64,000 nt of DNA from Chitinophaga flava (GTDB taxonomy: Bacteria > Bacteroidota > Bacteroidia > Chitinophagales > Chitinophagaceae), in NCBI RefSeq assembly GCF_003308995.1, contig NZ_QFFJ01000002.1, positions 1,674,001-1,738,000 of the forward strand, written 5' to 3'. This document shows positions 7,736 to 15,821 of the stretch, in pieces. A program made the position numbers and the translations under genes. Numbering within the stretch: the first letter of the stretch is position 1; every line of letters starts with the position of its first letter. The notes under the pieces are model-generated. The model worked only from the letters and a program-made list of their open reading frames with translations. It ran no database searches and was not told where the DNA came from.

Positions 7736-10162
7736 ATGAGAATCATCCCAGCTGTTATAACCGCCGCCGTTACGTTGTCACTCTCCTATGTGTTCAGCAC
7801 CAAGTTAGGCCAGGTACCCCCGATGGGTAAATTATTGAGTCCGCAGACCGGTTTCTGGCAGAATGCCGAAGTGATCGGAGAGCGGCCGCATGAAACGATG
7901 GTATTACCCGGTTTGACCGGCAAAGTGGAAGTTTGGTACGATGACCGTGCTGTACCACATATATTTGCAGACAACGAAGCAGACGCATATTACGTGCAGG
8001 GATATGTGACAGCCCGCGATCGCCTCTGGCAGATGGAGTTGCAGGTCTTTGCCTCCGCCGGCCGCCTGTCGGAGATAATGGGCCCCGGCCTCATCGGGTA
8101 TGACAGGGGCAAACGTCGTGACGGAATGATCTATGGTGCAGAAAAAGCTGTAGCCATGATGGAGTCTGATCCCGCTACACGTACGGCTATCCATTCCTAT
8201 GCTGATGGTATCAATGCTTTCATCGCACAACTTACCCCCGCTACCTTACCGGTAGAATACAAGATACTGGATTACAAACCTGAAAAATGGGATGTGATCA
8301 AATCGGCGCTGCTGTTGAAATATATGTCTGCCGACCTGGCGGGCTTCTGCGACGACCTGGAGTTTACCAATGCCCGCCGTCTCTTTTCCATGGCTGATTT
8401 TAACCTGCTGTATCCCGACTTCCAGGATACACTGTACCCTATCATCCCCAAAGGGACTGCTTTCCCGGCTCCTGCTGCTAAAGCAGTAGCTCCTCCTGAT
8501 AGTGTGCTGGCCATCGATGCTTCCTATATGAAGTTTAAAATGGACAAGCCCAACCCGGAAAACGGCAGTAACAACTGGGCCGTGGCCGGTAGTAAAACGC
8601 GTTCCGGTGCACCCATCCTCTGCAGCGATCCGCATCTGGGTCTGAGCCTGCCTTCTCTCTGGTACGAAATACAGATACATACACCTGATATGAACGTTTA
8701 CGGCGCCTCGCTGCCCGGAGCTCCCGGTGTTATCATCGGCTTCAACGATCATATCGCCTGGGGCGTTACCAACGGAGAAGAAGATGTGAAAGACTATTAC
8801 CGTATGGAGTTCCGTAATGGTAAAAAAGAATATCTGTTCAACGGCACTTATCGTCCTGCTGAGCTGAGAGTGGAAACCATCAAGGTAAGAGGAAGCGCTC
8901 CCATCTATGATACGGTGGCCTATACCGTTTTCGGACCTGTTGCATTTGACAACACCTGGCCGGAAAAAACCACCCATGAGCCTTTCCTCGCTATGCGCTG
9001 GAAAGCACTGGACTCTTCCAATGAACTGCTGACCTTCTACAAACTCAATAAAGCCCGTAATTACGATGATTATGTAGAAGCGCTGCAACACTATACCTGC
9101 CCTGCCCAGAACTTCGTATTCGCCGATAAACAAGGTGATATCGGCATCTGGCATAATGGCCAGTTCCCCTTACGCTGGAAAAACCAGGGTAAATGGATCA
9201 TGCCAGGTAGCGACAGCACCTACGCCTGGCAAGGATATATCCCTCGTGCTGAAGTACCTCATATGAAAAATCCGGAACGTGGTTTTGTCAGCTCCGCTAA
9301 TCAGCGTCCTACAGACAATACTTATCCTTATGCATTGTATGGTGAATTCGATCTTTTCCGCGGAGAACGTATCAACAACCGTCTCGGTGAAATGAGCCAG
9401 ATCACGCCACAGGATATGATGACGTTGCAGAACGATAACAAAAACCTGTTTGCCGCCGCAGCCATGCCGCTTATCCGCAAACACTTAGATACAACAGCGC
9501 TCACCGCAGCTCAGCAACCTTACTGGCAACTGCTTTCACAATGGAACTGTGTAAGCACAGCCGATAGCAAAGCAGCTACCATCTTCAATACGCTCTGGGG
9601 ACATCTCTCCGATACTATTTTCCGGGATGAGCTGACACCCAAAGATTCCTCTGTGCTCACATGGCCACAGGCTTCTACCGTTCTGCTGATGTTGCTCCGC
9701 GACAGCGCCGTACATTTCGTGGACAATATCAACACACCACAGAAAGAAACGTTGTCGGGGCTGATGCAAGGCGCATTTGCCACCAGTGTCAAAGAGCTGG
9801 CCGAGCTGAATAAAGCAGGCAAACTGGAGCTGGGCAGGTCCCGTGGTACAGATATCCGTCACCTCACCCGCGCTATTCCCGCTTTCAGTGCTATGAACCT
9901 GAACACCGGTGGCGGCCGTCATATCGTAAACGCTACACAAAAGACCCATGGCCCTTCCTGGCGTATGGTGGTGCAGCTCTCCGATAAAACCGAAGCCTAT
10001 GGTATCTATCCCGGCGGACAGAGTGGAAATCCCGGAAGTCCCTACTACGATAATGCCGTCAGCGACTGGGTTGCCGGTAAGTATTATCTGCTCCACATCT
10101 TCGATCAACAGGAAAAAGATGACCCGCTGATCCGCTACAAGGTGGTGTTTACAGGGAAATAG
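7736..10162 (+). CDS. Penicillin acylase family (Ntn-hydrolase) protein
   Basis: About 808 residues are predicted to start at ATG 7736, where a hydrophobic export segment (IIPAVITAAVTLSLSYVF) begins; upstream TTG 7688 and ATG 7700 are less convincing. The precursor has an alpha chain with YVTARDRLWQMELQ, then the autoproteolytic junction ENGSNNWAVAGSKT, where Ser278 becomes the N-terminal nucleophile of the beta chain. DPHLGLSLPSLWYE, GVTNGEEDVKDYY and the C-terminal GGQSGNPGSPYYDN are further family blocks. Members hydrolyse amide bonds of beta-lactams, acyl-homoserine lactones or lipopeptides in the periplasm; the substrate here is not predictable. It follows the BioF-type gene by about 50 bases and precedes tRNA-Lys. 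Confidence 0.9.
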   Translation: MRIIPAVITAAVTLSLSYVFSTKLGQVPPMGKLLSPQTGFWQNAEVIGERPHETMVLPGLTGKVEVWYDDRAVPHIFADNEADAYYVQGYVTARDRLWQMELQVFASAGRLSEIMGPGLIGYDRGKRRDGMIYGAEKAVAMMESDPATRTAIHSYADGINAFIAQLTPATLPVEYKILDYKPEKWDVIKSALLLKYMSADLAGFCDDLEFTNARRLFSMADFNLLYPDFQDTLYPIIPKGTAFPAPAAKAVAPPDSVLAIDASYMKFKMDKPNPENGSNNWAVAGSKTRSGAPILCSDPHLGLSLPSLWYEIQIHTPDMNVYGASLPGAPGVIIGFNDHIAWGVTNGEEDVKDYYRMEFRNGKKEYLFNGTYRPAELRVETIKVRGSAPIYDTVAYTVFGPVAFDNTWPEKTTHEPFLAMRWKALDSSNELLTFYKLNKARNYDDYVEALQHYTCPAQNFVFADKQGDIGIWHNGQFPLRWKNQGKWIMPGSDSTYAWQGYIPRAEVPHMKNPERGFVSSANQRPTDNTYPYALYGEFDLFRGERINNRLGEMSQITPQDMMTLQNDNKNLFAAAAMPLIRKHLDTTALTAAQQPYWQLLSQWNCVSTADSKAATIFNTLWGHLSDTIFRDELTPKDSSVLTWPQASTVLLMLLRDSAVHFVDNINTPQKETLSGLMQGAFATSVKELAELNKAGKLELGRSRGTDIRHLTRAIPAFSAMNLNTGGGRHIVNATQKTHGPSWRMVVQLSDKTEAYGIYPGGQSGNPGSPYYDNAVSDWVAGKYYLLHIFDQQEKDDPLIRYKVVFTGK

Positions 10163-10182
10163 TAAATTTTTTTACAAAAGAA

Positions 10183-10213
10183 TTTGGAAGAAATATAAAT
10201 ATTCCTATCTTTG
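10183..10213 (+). promoter_or_regulatory. Promoter of tRNA-Lys (Bacteroidota consensus)
   Basis: TTTG at 10183-10186 and TATCTTTG at 10206-10213 are separated by exactly 19 bases, a full match to the Bacteroidota primary-sigma consensus TTTG-N19-TAnnTTTG. The tRNA begins 27 bases after the -7 box. Confidence 0.8.
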
Positions 10214-10240
10214 CACTCCGTTAAACAAACGGGGTGTAAA

Positions 10241-10316
10241 GATTCCGTAGCTCAGTTGGTAGAGCAATACACTTTTAATGTATGGGTCCTGGGTTCGAGT
10301 CCCAGCGGGATCACCA
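10241..10316 (+). tRNA. tRNA-Lys (anticodon TTT)
   Basis: This is a complete 76-base cloverleaf. The acceptor stem GATTCCG pairs with CGGGATC (one T-G wobble), the D-arm reads GTAGCTCAGTTGGTAGAGC, the anticodon stem ATACA/TGTAT encloses CTTTTAA with anticodon TTT, and the T-arm contains GGTTCGAGTCC. The discriminator base A and the 3' CCA are encoded. It has its own consensus promoter and is followed at once by a terminator, so it is a single-gene transcript. Confidence 0.95.
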
Positions 10317-10326
10317 AAAAACTTCT

Positions 10327-10356
10327 AAAACCTCGCGCTTGTCGCGGGGTTTTTTT
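10327..10356 (+). terminator. Rho-independent terminator of tRNA-Lys
   Basis: A GC-rich stem (CCTCGCG with CGCGGGG, one wobble, 5-base loop) is flanked by AAAA upstream and a run of seven T downstream, starting ten bases after the tRNA CCA end. Confidence 0.85.
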
Positions 10357-10445
10357 GTCTGTCTGGCAGTCTGTCAAAGTGCAAATTGACCTATCGTTAC
10401 CAAGCTCCGGTATGTTTATCAGTGCAATACCAGGGAATTTCTCTG

Positions 10446-10955
10446 CTAGTCTTTCTTCCATACAACTTTCGCCACCGCAGCTCCCCCGCTTGTAGGCGTA
10501 GTCACGGTATACGTCAGAAGATTATTTTTTAACGAATAAGTACGCACTTGCGAAATACCCTCCCAATTTGGATAGAAAGCATGTTGTACATTGAATACAA
10601 TAACCTGTTTATCCTCATCCATAGTATAGGTTCCAAAATGAGAATTATTTCCTTGCACTAACATCGCATTTTCTTCTGTGGTAGCTTTAGCTTTATCATT
10701 GGCAAGAACTTTACTTCGATTAGCTTTTAATATCTGAACAGCGTACTTCCCTTCCTTAGTAAATAGGAGCATTCCTACGGGATGTTCGCCATAAGGAAAA
10801 ATTTTACTGCCATCCGCATTTATATTCTCAACTGAGATAAGCGACCATGTACCCCAAAATTGTTGCTGGTCCTTATAAATTGTTGTTTCTTTATTATTTT
10901 GTCCTTGTACAAAAGAGAAAGACATCATAAAGACGAGATATACTATATTCTTCAT
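10446..10955 (-). CDS. Lipocalin-like secreted protein
   Basis: The 169-residue product has a signal peptide (about 1-19, ending VQGQ). Next is a beta-rich domain beginning FWGTWSLISVENINADG, typical of the lipocalin-like family PF13924, where G-x-W sits at the barrel mouth and YGEHPVGMLLFTKEGKYAVQI forms the second and third strands. Such proteins may bind small hydrophobic ligands; none is known here. It lies six bases downstream of an SDR-like gene on the same strand, so the two form an operon facing away from an AraC regulator at 11616, which may control them. Homologues are often placed next to SDR or NmrA genes in Bacteroidota accessory regions (recalled, not searched). Confidence 0.7.
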   Translation of the reverse strand: MKNIVYLVFMMSFSFVQGQNNKETTIYKDQQQFWGTWSLISVENINADGSKIFPYGEHPVGMLLFTKEGKYAVQILKANRSKVLANDKAKATTEENAMLVQGNNSHFGTYTMDEDKQVIVFNVQHAFYPNWEGISQVRTYSLKNNLLTYTVTTPTSGGAAVAKVVWKKD

Positions 10956-10961
10956 AATAAA

Positions 10962-11528
10962 TTACTGTTTATTATAGCCTACTCTTATAATTTCCCCATT
11001 TATTGCTGTTTCAAGACATCTTACATAAGCCTCTATCAATTCATTCTCATCAATATCCGAAACCTTAGAAGGGCTGATAACATTTAGTCTTATCCCTCTC
11101 GGCATTTCCTGCGCCGCAGCCATTACAAAACTATTGATCGCTCCATTGACAAGTGCTTTTCCCGATGAACCATTAACAGGAAACTCACCCATTTTTCCGG
11201 ATATAAGTGTGAACGAACCATTATCCTTCAGATATTTCATACCGGAAAGCACCAGGTTAATCTGTAGGCATAACTTCTGGTGAATACCAACCATAAATTG
11301 GTCTTTATTCATCTTTGACAGGTTATCTGTAACACTATCGCCAGCAGTACAAATGACAGCATCAATATTTGACACCCGATTAAATAAATTATCCACGGCG
11401 ACCTCTAAAGAGATATCAGCCGTAATGTCCCCGGTATTTCTTCCCACCGTGATCACCTCATGCCCTTTCAGGGCCGGTGTGACCATCTTACCAATAGTGC
11501 CACCTGCACCAATCATTAAAATTTTCAT
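10962..11528 (-). CDS. SDR-fold protein without the catalytic tyrosine
   Basis: This is a 188-residue Rossmann protein starting at ATG 11528, chosen because MKILMIGAGGTIG is a canonical NAD(P)-binding start (glycine motif residues 7-13). DAVICTAG matches the NNAG-like strand 4 and SFTLISG the active-site serine region (Ser110). At the expected YxxxK block, Lys124 is present but the Tyr position is Gly120, so the usual proton donor is missing. The chain is shorter than the classical ~250 residues. It may be a regulatory or binding member of the SDR superfamily rather than an active dehydrogenase. It is the first gene of a two-gene unit with the lipocalin-like protein and is divergent from an AraC regulator. 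Confidence 0.75.
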   Translation of the reverse strand: MKILMIGAGGTIGKMVTPALKGHEVITVGRNTGDITADISLEVAVDNLFNRVSNIDAVICTAGDSVTDNLSKMNKDQFMVGIHQKLCLQINLVLSGMKYLKDNGSFTLISGKMGEFPVNGSSGKALVNGAINSFVMAAAQEMPRGIRLNVISPSKVSDIDENELIEAYVRCLETAINGEIIRVGYNKQ

Positions 11529-11615
11529 TTTTATTAAAATTGATATAGGCAAAAATATACAAGACTGCTACTGTTCCAGTTGTACATTATTACGCTAATT
11601 TTGTATTTTTATTCC

Positions 11616-12461
11616 ATGGGGCGAGACACTTTACATCAACAATATGAAATCGAATGGAAGGAACTACAGCGTTTCGAAAAGCCATTAAAACGCAATAATT
11701 TCTTTGAACTCATTTATGTTATAGAGGGGACCGGCGTACAGTTTGTCAATAAGCACCAGTTTAATTATCGGAAAGGAAATTTATTCTTATTAACCCCCAA
11801 GGACATTTACTCCTTTGATATTGACCAAAAGACCTGTTTCTTTTTTCTAAGATTTAATGAATCATATATTAGAGAAAAATCAGGCAAGGACCAGGATACG
11901 GTGACGCAAGTAGCGTACATTATACAAAATGCCAGCCACAGGCCGGGATGCATCTTAAAAAACAAAACGGACAAACCTTTAATTGCTTTACTGGTAAATG
12001 CCATATCTGATGAACAGACCAGACAACAGATCTATTATACCCGTGTTTCGGAACAGATTATCAGTACCATTATTACTGTTGTAGCAAGAAATATTGCGTT
12101 AAAATTACCCAAGAATATAAAGGAAAATACAGGCGAGCCTATTTTGGAAATATTGAATTTTATACAAGTAAATATTTTTGAGCCCAAGAAGCTTAAAACT
12201 GAAAATTTAAGCCGTCATTTTAATATTTCAACAAACTATCTGGGCAGGTATTTCAAAAAGCAAACCGGTGAAACACTTCAGAGCTATATTACTCATTATA
12301 AGATCAGATTGGTGGAAACCAGACTATTGCACAGTGATATGCGCATGAGTGAAATTGCCTATGAACTTAGCTTCACGGACGAAAGTCATCTAAACCGTAC
12401 CTTCAAAAGGTATAATGGAATAAGCCCCACTGAGTTCAGGAAAACAGGAAAAAAAATGTAA
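11616..12461 (+). CDS. AraC-family transcriptional regulator
   Basis: The 281-residue protein has an N-terminal cupin-like sensor (FFELIYVIEGTGVQFVN, then LFLLTPKDIYSF) and a C-terminal double helix-turn-helix from about residue 180: LSRHFNISTNYLGRYFKKQTG and the second helix pair MSEIAYELSFTDESHLNRTFKRYNGISPTEFRK. ATG 11616 is preferred over an upstream in-frame ATG at 11580 because the extra 12 residues are hydrophobic and overlap a TAATTTTG -7-like element at 11596-11603. It is divergent from the SDR/lipocalin pair and 39 bases upstream of a GNAT gene, either of which it may regulate. The ligand is unknown. Confidence 0.88.
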   Translation: MGRDTLHQQYEIEWKELQRFEKPLKRNNFFELIYVIEGTGVQFVNKHQFNYRKGNLFLLTPKDIYSFDIDQKTCFFFLRFNESYIREKSGKDQDTVTQVAYIIQNASHRPGCILKNKTDKPLIALLVNAISDEQTRQQIYYTRVSEQIISTIITVVARNIALKLPKNIKENTGEPILEILNFIQVNIFEPKKLKTENLSRHFNISTNYLGRYFKKQTGETLQSYITHYKIRLVETRLLHSDMRMSEIAYELSFTDESHLNRTFKRYNGISPTEFRKTGKKM

Positions 12462-12500
12462 CAGGAAAGCAAAAAATACGCAAATCACTATATTCAGCTT

Positions 12501-12941
12501 ATGGAAATCAGGACATTGAAATTTGGTGATGATCTGTGGAACCCGATCATCGAATATGCCCAAAACTGCTCATGGAAAGCAGGCCCTGTTCTGGCGAAGC
12601 AGATGCAGGAAAATGTATTTATAGACTGGCAAAGAGTTTTTGCAGCATATGAAGGGCAACATATTGCCGGTTATTGCACCATTACGGAAACAGATGTTAT
12701 TCCAAGTGTAAGCTACACTCCCTATATAGGGTTCGTGTTTGTTGGTGAAGAATATCGCGGTCAGCGTTTAAGTGAACAAATGATAAAATTTGCGCTGGCC
12801 TATGCAAAGAACGTAGGATTTAAAGAAGTATATCTTGTAAGCAGAGAAAAAGGGCTTTATGAAAAGTACGGATTTGTAAAAATTGACCAAAAGGAAAACA
12901 GCACGGGCTACGATGACCAGATTTTTCGTATTACGGTATAG
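12501..12941 (+). CDS. GNAT-family N-acetyltransferase
   Basis: The 146-residue protein has the GNAT fold order. The central beta-strand pair ends in YIGFVFVGEEYRGQRLSEQMI (residues ~76-96), where the V-x-x-x-x-R-G-Q-x-L motif A binds the acetyl-CoA pyrophosphate. YLVSREKGLYEKYGFVKID is the C-terminal motif B with the common GLYxKYGF turn. It transfers acetyl to an unknown amine. The gene follows the AraC regulator by 39 bases on the same strand and is followed by a short hairpin with a T-run, so it probably ends that unit. Confidence 0.82.
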   Translation: MEIRTLKFGDDLWNPIIEYAQNCSWKAGPVLAKQMQENVFIDWQRVFAAYEGQHIAGYCTITETDVIPSVSYTPYIGFVFVGEEYRGQRLSEQMIKFALAYAKNVGFKEVYLVSREKGLYEKYGFVKIDQKENSTGYDDQIFRITV

Positions 12942-12956
12942 CATGATGACGGCATT

Positions 12957-12984
12957 GCTGATCATTTGTTGAAAATCAGCTTTT
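12957..12984 (+). terminator. Possible terminator after the GNAT gene
   Basis: GCTGAT (12957-12962) and ATCAGC (12975-12980) form a 6-bp stem with a 12-base loop followed by TTTT, 15 bases after the stop codon. The stem is short, so this is tentative. Confidence 0.4.
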
Positions 12985-13309
12985 CTGATGAAGCCTTAAT
13001 GGAAAGTATTCACACACCGGAAAAATGAGTGTTTGCTTCCCCGGATATAGCAAGTCGAAGCTCGTATAAATTAAGTAATAGTCGCCAATCTTCGAAGATC
13101 AAAAACGAAAGGTTGATGACGGTCATAAAGGTAACCTCACTTATAAAGAATATAACCCGACTGCAGGCTGACCTCACTACCCGGCGCTACCTACTATGAA
13201 AATGAACCGTTACGCTCCAGGTTCTAAACTGCCATTGAATTACTGGTCATAGGCATTAGCTTTAATTAATTATTCATTCTTTATTACTTAACCTAAAAAA
13301 CTGTCTAGC
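12985..13309. other. Intergenic stretch, possible gene remnant
   Basis: No open frame of useful length is seen in either direction; every frame is interrupted by stops. A short palindrome, ATGACGGTCAT, lies near 13113-13123. The last 50 bases before 13310 are very A/T-rich and could hold the metalloprotease promoter, but no clean TAnnTTTG was found. The moderately GC-rich middle (13150-13240) looks like decayed coding sequence; no family is recognised. Confidence 0.35.
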
Positions 13310-14077
13310 ATGAAGCACTCTAATGGATTTTACATTAGCGCAATCGTCTGTATTGCCTCTTTAACCCTCCTCTTCTCCTCCTGCTCCAAAAAAGACACGG
13401 CATTGAACGACCCATCACCAGCCCCTACAGTAGAAGAAATGACGAACTACCTGGCCAATCAGGGATTTGACCGAAAGCATATTGTCTTCGAAAAAGATCG
13501 TGTTATTATCGAAGATGACATTATTATCACCATTTCCGACCTTAAACGCCGTGTTGCTGACTCGAAATCGGGGCCTAACACAGAACAACGGCGCGGTCCT
13601 TACATTGTAGGTAATGCTTACAACACCAACATCAAGTTTTACCTTGAGCCCGGCATCCCTACTGTCTGGAGAACAGCGATCGAAGGTGCGGTGAACAACT
13701 GGAACGCCGTGAATGGCACCCGATTGGGAATGTCTATTGTATCCTCGGCAGCAAGCGCCAATACCCGGGTTTTTATGGGTTATGAAGACGCCAACTGGAT
13801 CGCGAGAGCCTATCTGCCAGGATCAGACAGCAAGCCAGGGGTAACCGTTGAAATTAATTCCAAGTATAATAGTCTTTCTGCCACTCAGCAGCTGTTTGCC
13901 ATCACCCATGAATTTGGCCATACAATAGGCTTCCATCATACCAACCAGACTAACGGTACATTAATACCTGGAACGCCGGCTTCAGATCCCAACTCTGTGA
14001 TGAATTCAACCGTGCTGCCATGGAATGGATTCACGACATGGGATATCCGTGCTACACAGATATTATATCCGCAATAG
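13310..14077 (+). CDS. M57-like zinc metalloprotease lipoprotein
   Basis: The 255-residue product is a lipoprotein (lipobox LFSSC, Cys25) with a metzincin-type site: His200, Glu201, His204, Gly207 and His210 form HExxHxxGxxH in THEFGHTIGFHH, and Met231 in NSVMNS is the Met-turn. The preceding strand KFYLEPGIPTVWRTAIEGAVNNWNA is typical of the matrixin/M57 group (PF12388-like, HEFGH in place of HEIGH). The propeptide-like region 40-95 carries a duplicated-looking acidic stretch (VIIEDDIIITISDL). It probably acts on proteins at the outer membrane or cell surface. It is monocistronic and convergent with the quinone oxidoreductase gene. Confidence 0.85.
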   Translation: MKHSNGFYISAIVCIASLTLLFSSCSKKDTALNDPSPAPTVEEMTNYLANQGFDRKHIVFEKDRVIIEDDIIITISDLKRRVADSKSGPNTEQRRGPYIVGNAYNTNIKFYLEPGIPTVWRTAIEGAVNNWNAVNGTRLGMSIVSSAASANTRVFMGYEDANWIARAYLPGSDSKPGVTVEINSKYNSLSATQQLFAITHEFGHTIGFHHTNQTNGTLIPGTPASDPNSVMNSTVLPWNGFTTWDIRATQILYPQ

Positions 14078-14119
14078 GTAGAAGTGTAAGGAGATTTGGA
14101 GCAGACAATTTATCCTAAT

Positions 14120-14148
14120 AATACGGGGGGCCAACCACTCCCCGTATT
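14120..14148. terminator. Bidirectional terminator between convergent genes
   Basis: Perfect 9-bp arms AATACGGGG (14120-14128) and CCCCGTATT (14140-14148) enclose an 11-base loop, located between the ends of the metalloprotease gene and the minus-strand oxidoreductase gene. The flanks are A/T-rich, but there is no long T-run. Confidence 0.6.
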
Positions 14149-14226
14149 GATATTAAAATACATTTACCTGACCTCTCACTGTAATTCTTCCCGATCAATT
14201 GCCTGTTTGAAACATGTCCGAACATC

Positions 14227-15189
14227 TTACAACGACAGAACAATTTTACCAAATAAAGGTCTGTCTCGTTTTGTGTCTTCCATTCTTTGATGGGCTTTTC
14301 TGACATCTTCAATTGGATAGATACTATCTATAATTGGCTTTACATGTTTGGTTTCAATTAATCCGGTAATATGATGGAGTTCATCCCTGCTTTGCCGGGT
14401 AAAAACGAAATGATAGGTAGCATTTTTTTCCCAGGTGTGAATCAGGTTTTGCGGCTGTGCAATATCAACCAGTGTTACAATTGAACCATAGTTAGCCAAG
14501 GCAAGCGGACTGTCTGAGAGTGTACTGCCTCCGATGGTATCAATAATTACATCTACTCCTTTCCCTTTGGTATATGCCTGTATTTCCTCGACATAGTTTT
14601 TTTTATGATGGTCGATGACTACGTCCGCTCCAAGAAGCTGAAGTTTTTCATGTAAAATGCTTTGCCCTGTTGTATATACAAATGCTCCTAATGCTTTAGC
14701 AACTTGTATTGCCAATGTACCAACTCCACCTGCACCTCCAAGGATAAGTATAGTATCTCCTTTTTTCAATTTAGCCCTTACGGCAAGCATTTCCCATACT
14801 GTTCCGCCAATAAGCGGCATTGCGGCAGCTTCTTCGTAGCTAAGATTGTCGGGCATCCTGGATAGTGACGATTCTTCTGCAAGGTGATACGCTGCATAAC
14901 TACCGGTGCCCCCAAAACGTGGAGAATAATAGACTTTATCACCAGGTCGCCATTGTTTCACTGCTTCACCTACTGCTATAACGTCGCCAGAAATATCATG
15001 GCCAGTTATAATTGGTAAATCAAACAGCGATGTATAGTCGCCTCGCCTTATCTGATAATCGAGCGGATTTACCGAGGTCGCTCTTACCTTCACCAGTACC
15101 TGGGAATGATCTGTAATGGAAGGAGTAGGCACTTCTTTTAACCGGAGAACTTCTGGTCCGCCATAATTTTCAATTACAATTGCTTTCAT
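14227..15189 (-). CDS. Zinc-independent NADP-dependent alcohol dehydrogenase / quinone oxidoreductase (MDR family)
   Basis: The 320-residue medium-chain reductase has an N-terminal GroES-like domain (SVNPLDYQIRRG, GHDISGDVIAVG) and a Rossmann domain with GGAGGVG at 151-157. The structural zinc cysteines and catalytic zinc ligands of true alcohol dehydrogenases are absent, so it belongs with quinone/enone oxidoreductases that use NADPH to reduce alpha,beta-unsaturated carbonyls or quinones. It starts 43 bases downstream of an ArsR-type regulator on the same strand; together they look like a self-regulated stress operon. The exact substrate cannot be predicted. Confidence 0.87.
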   Translation of the reverse strand: MKAIVIENYGGPEVLRLKEVPTPSITDHSQVLVKVRATSVNPLDYQIRRGDYTSLFDLPIITGHDISGDVIAVGEAVKQWRPGDKVYYSPRFGGTGSYAAYHLAEESSLSRMPDNLSYEEAAAMPLIGGTVWEMLAVRAKLKKGDTILILGGAGGVGTLAIQVAKALGAFVYTTGQSILHEKLQLLGADVVIDHHKKNYVEEIQAYTKGKGVDVIIDTIGGSTLSDSPLALANYGSIVTLVDIAQPQNLIHTWEKNATYHFVFTRQSRDELHHITGLIETKHVKPIIDSIYPIEDVRKAHQRMEDTKRDRPLFGKIVLSL

Positions 15190-15232
15190 GATTCGAAATT
15201 TCGCTTATTCTCGAAATAATTGATTAAAAAAA

Positions 15233-15538
15233 TCAGAATGCTTTTTGGATTAATTTGTTCATTGTTTTAATCGCCCCTTCATTACGTTTATAATAGGTCC
15301 ACTGCCCAACCCGGGTAGCTTCGATAAGCCCGCATTTTTGTAGTAAACTCAGGTAATCTGACGTTGTAGAGGGCGATAAACCAGCCTTTTTGGTAATGTC
15401 GCTTACGCAAACACCCAGATTGGCATCATAGTCCTCCAGTTCCTCAGCAGGAAAGTGAAGAAGGGGCTCTTTGAGCCAAATAAGTATGTTTAATCTAGTT
15501 TCATTACTAAGCGCTTTAAAAACCGTAATTAATTCCAT
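15233..15538 (-). CDS. ArsR-type winged-helix transcriptional regulator
   Basis: The 101-residue protein is a single winged-helix domain: VFKALSNETRLNILIWL is the standard ArsR first helix, CVSDITKKAGLSPSTTSDYLSLLQKCGLI the recognition helices, and VGQWTYYKRN the wing. The paired metal-binding Cys motif of ArsR (ELCVCDL) is reduced to a single Cys in LGVCVSD, so it may sense a reactive electrophile or another signal rather than arsenite. A CGGGA-TT-TCCCG palindrome sits immediately upstream inside its own promoter, consistent with autorepression, and the oxidoreductase follows in the same unit. Its -7 box ends four bases before the ATG, so the mRNA may be leaderless. Confidence 0.88.
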   Translation of the reverse strand: MELITVFKALSNETRLNILIWLKEPLLHFPAEELEDYDANLGVCVSDITKKAGLSPSTTSDYLSLLQKCGLIEATRVGQWTYYKRNEGAIKTMNKLIQKAF

Positions 15539-15542
15539 TGGG

Positions 15543-15573
15543 CAAATATATCGGGATTTCCCGAAATTCCGAA
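15543..15573 (-). promoter_or_regulatory. Promoter with internal palindromic operator of the ArsR/oxidoreductase unit
   Basis: On the minus strand TATATTTG (15550-15543) matches TAnnTTTG; 19 bases further upstream lies TTCG, one base off the -33 TTTG. The spacer contains the inverted repeat CGGGA/TCCCG (15552-15563) and a further TTCCGAAA-like half site. A repressor bound there would block polymerase. The start codon follows the -7 box after only four bases. Confidence 0.55.
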
Positions 15574-15821
15574 ATTGTTTAAATAAGATTGTTCTTTTGA
15601 ATTGTTTTGTAGTTTGAAAAGATGAGCGATAACATCATTTGAAATAATGGATAACGAAATAATAAAAGCCGGGGAAAGCCAACCGTGCTCGAGGCATTAG
15701 CTAATCCAGAAGGCAACAAAATCGGATACACTAGCTTAAATATAGCATTATTATACTCCTGAAGGAGATCCGAATCTTTACTATCTTGTAAGCCATAATC
15801 TTTACCTGAAATATTTTTATT
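15574..15821. other. Intergenic stretch with possible decayed coding sequence
   Basis: The 248 bases between the divergent ArsR and hypothetical genes hold short plus-strand fragments broken by stops, for example one starting at ATG 15648. The segment from about 15752 to 15806 reads YYTPEGDPNLYYLVSHNLYL in one frame, with a protein-like composition and no start. This may be the lost 5' part of the following gene or of a neighbouring gene. Confidence 0.3.

Noticed and set aside
8246..9154. 302-codon open frame on the minus strand
   Set aside because: It lies wholly inside the penicillin acylase gene, whose family motifs run through the region on the plus strand; the antisense product has no recognisable domain.
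10211..10495. 94-codon plus-strand frame
   Set aside because: It runs through tRNA-Lys and its terminator, so it is not a gene.
14115..14312. 65-codon minus-strand frame overlapping the oxidoreductase gene end
   Set aside because: It crosses the terminator hairpin and the end of a real gene in another frame, and has no family features.
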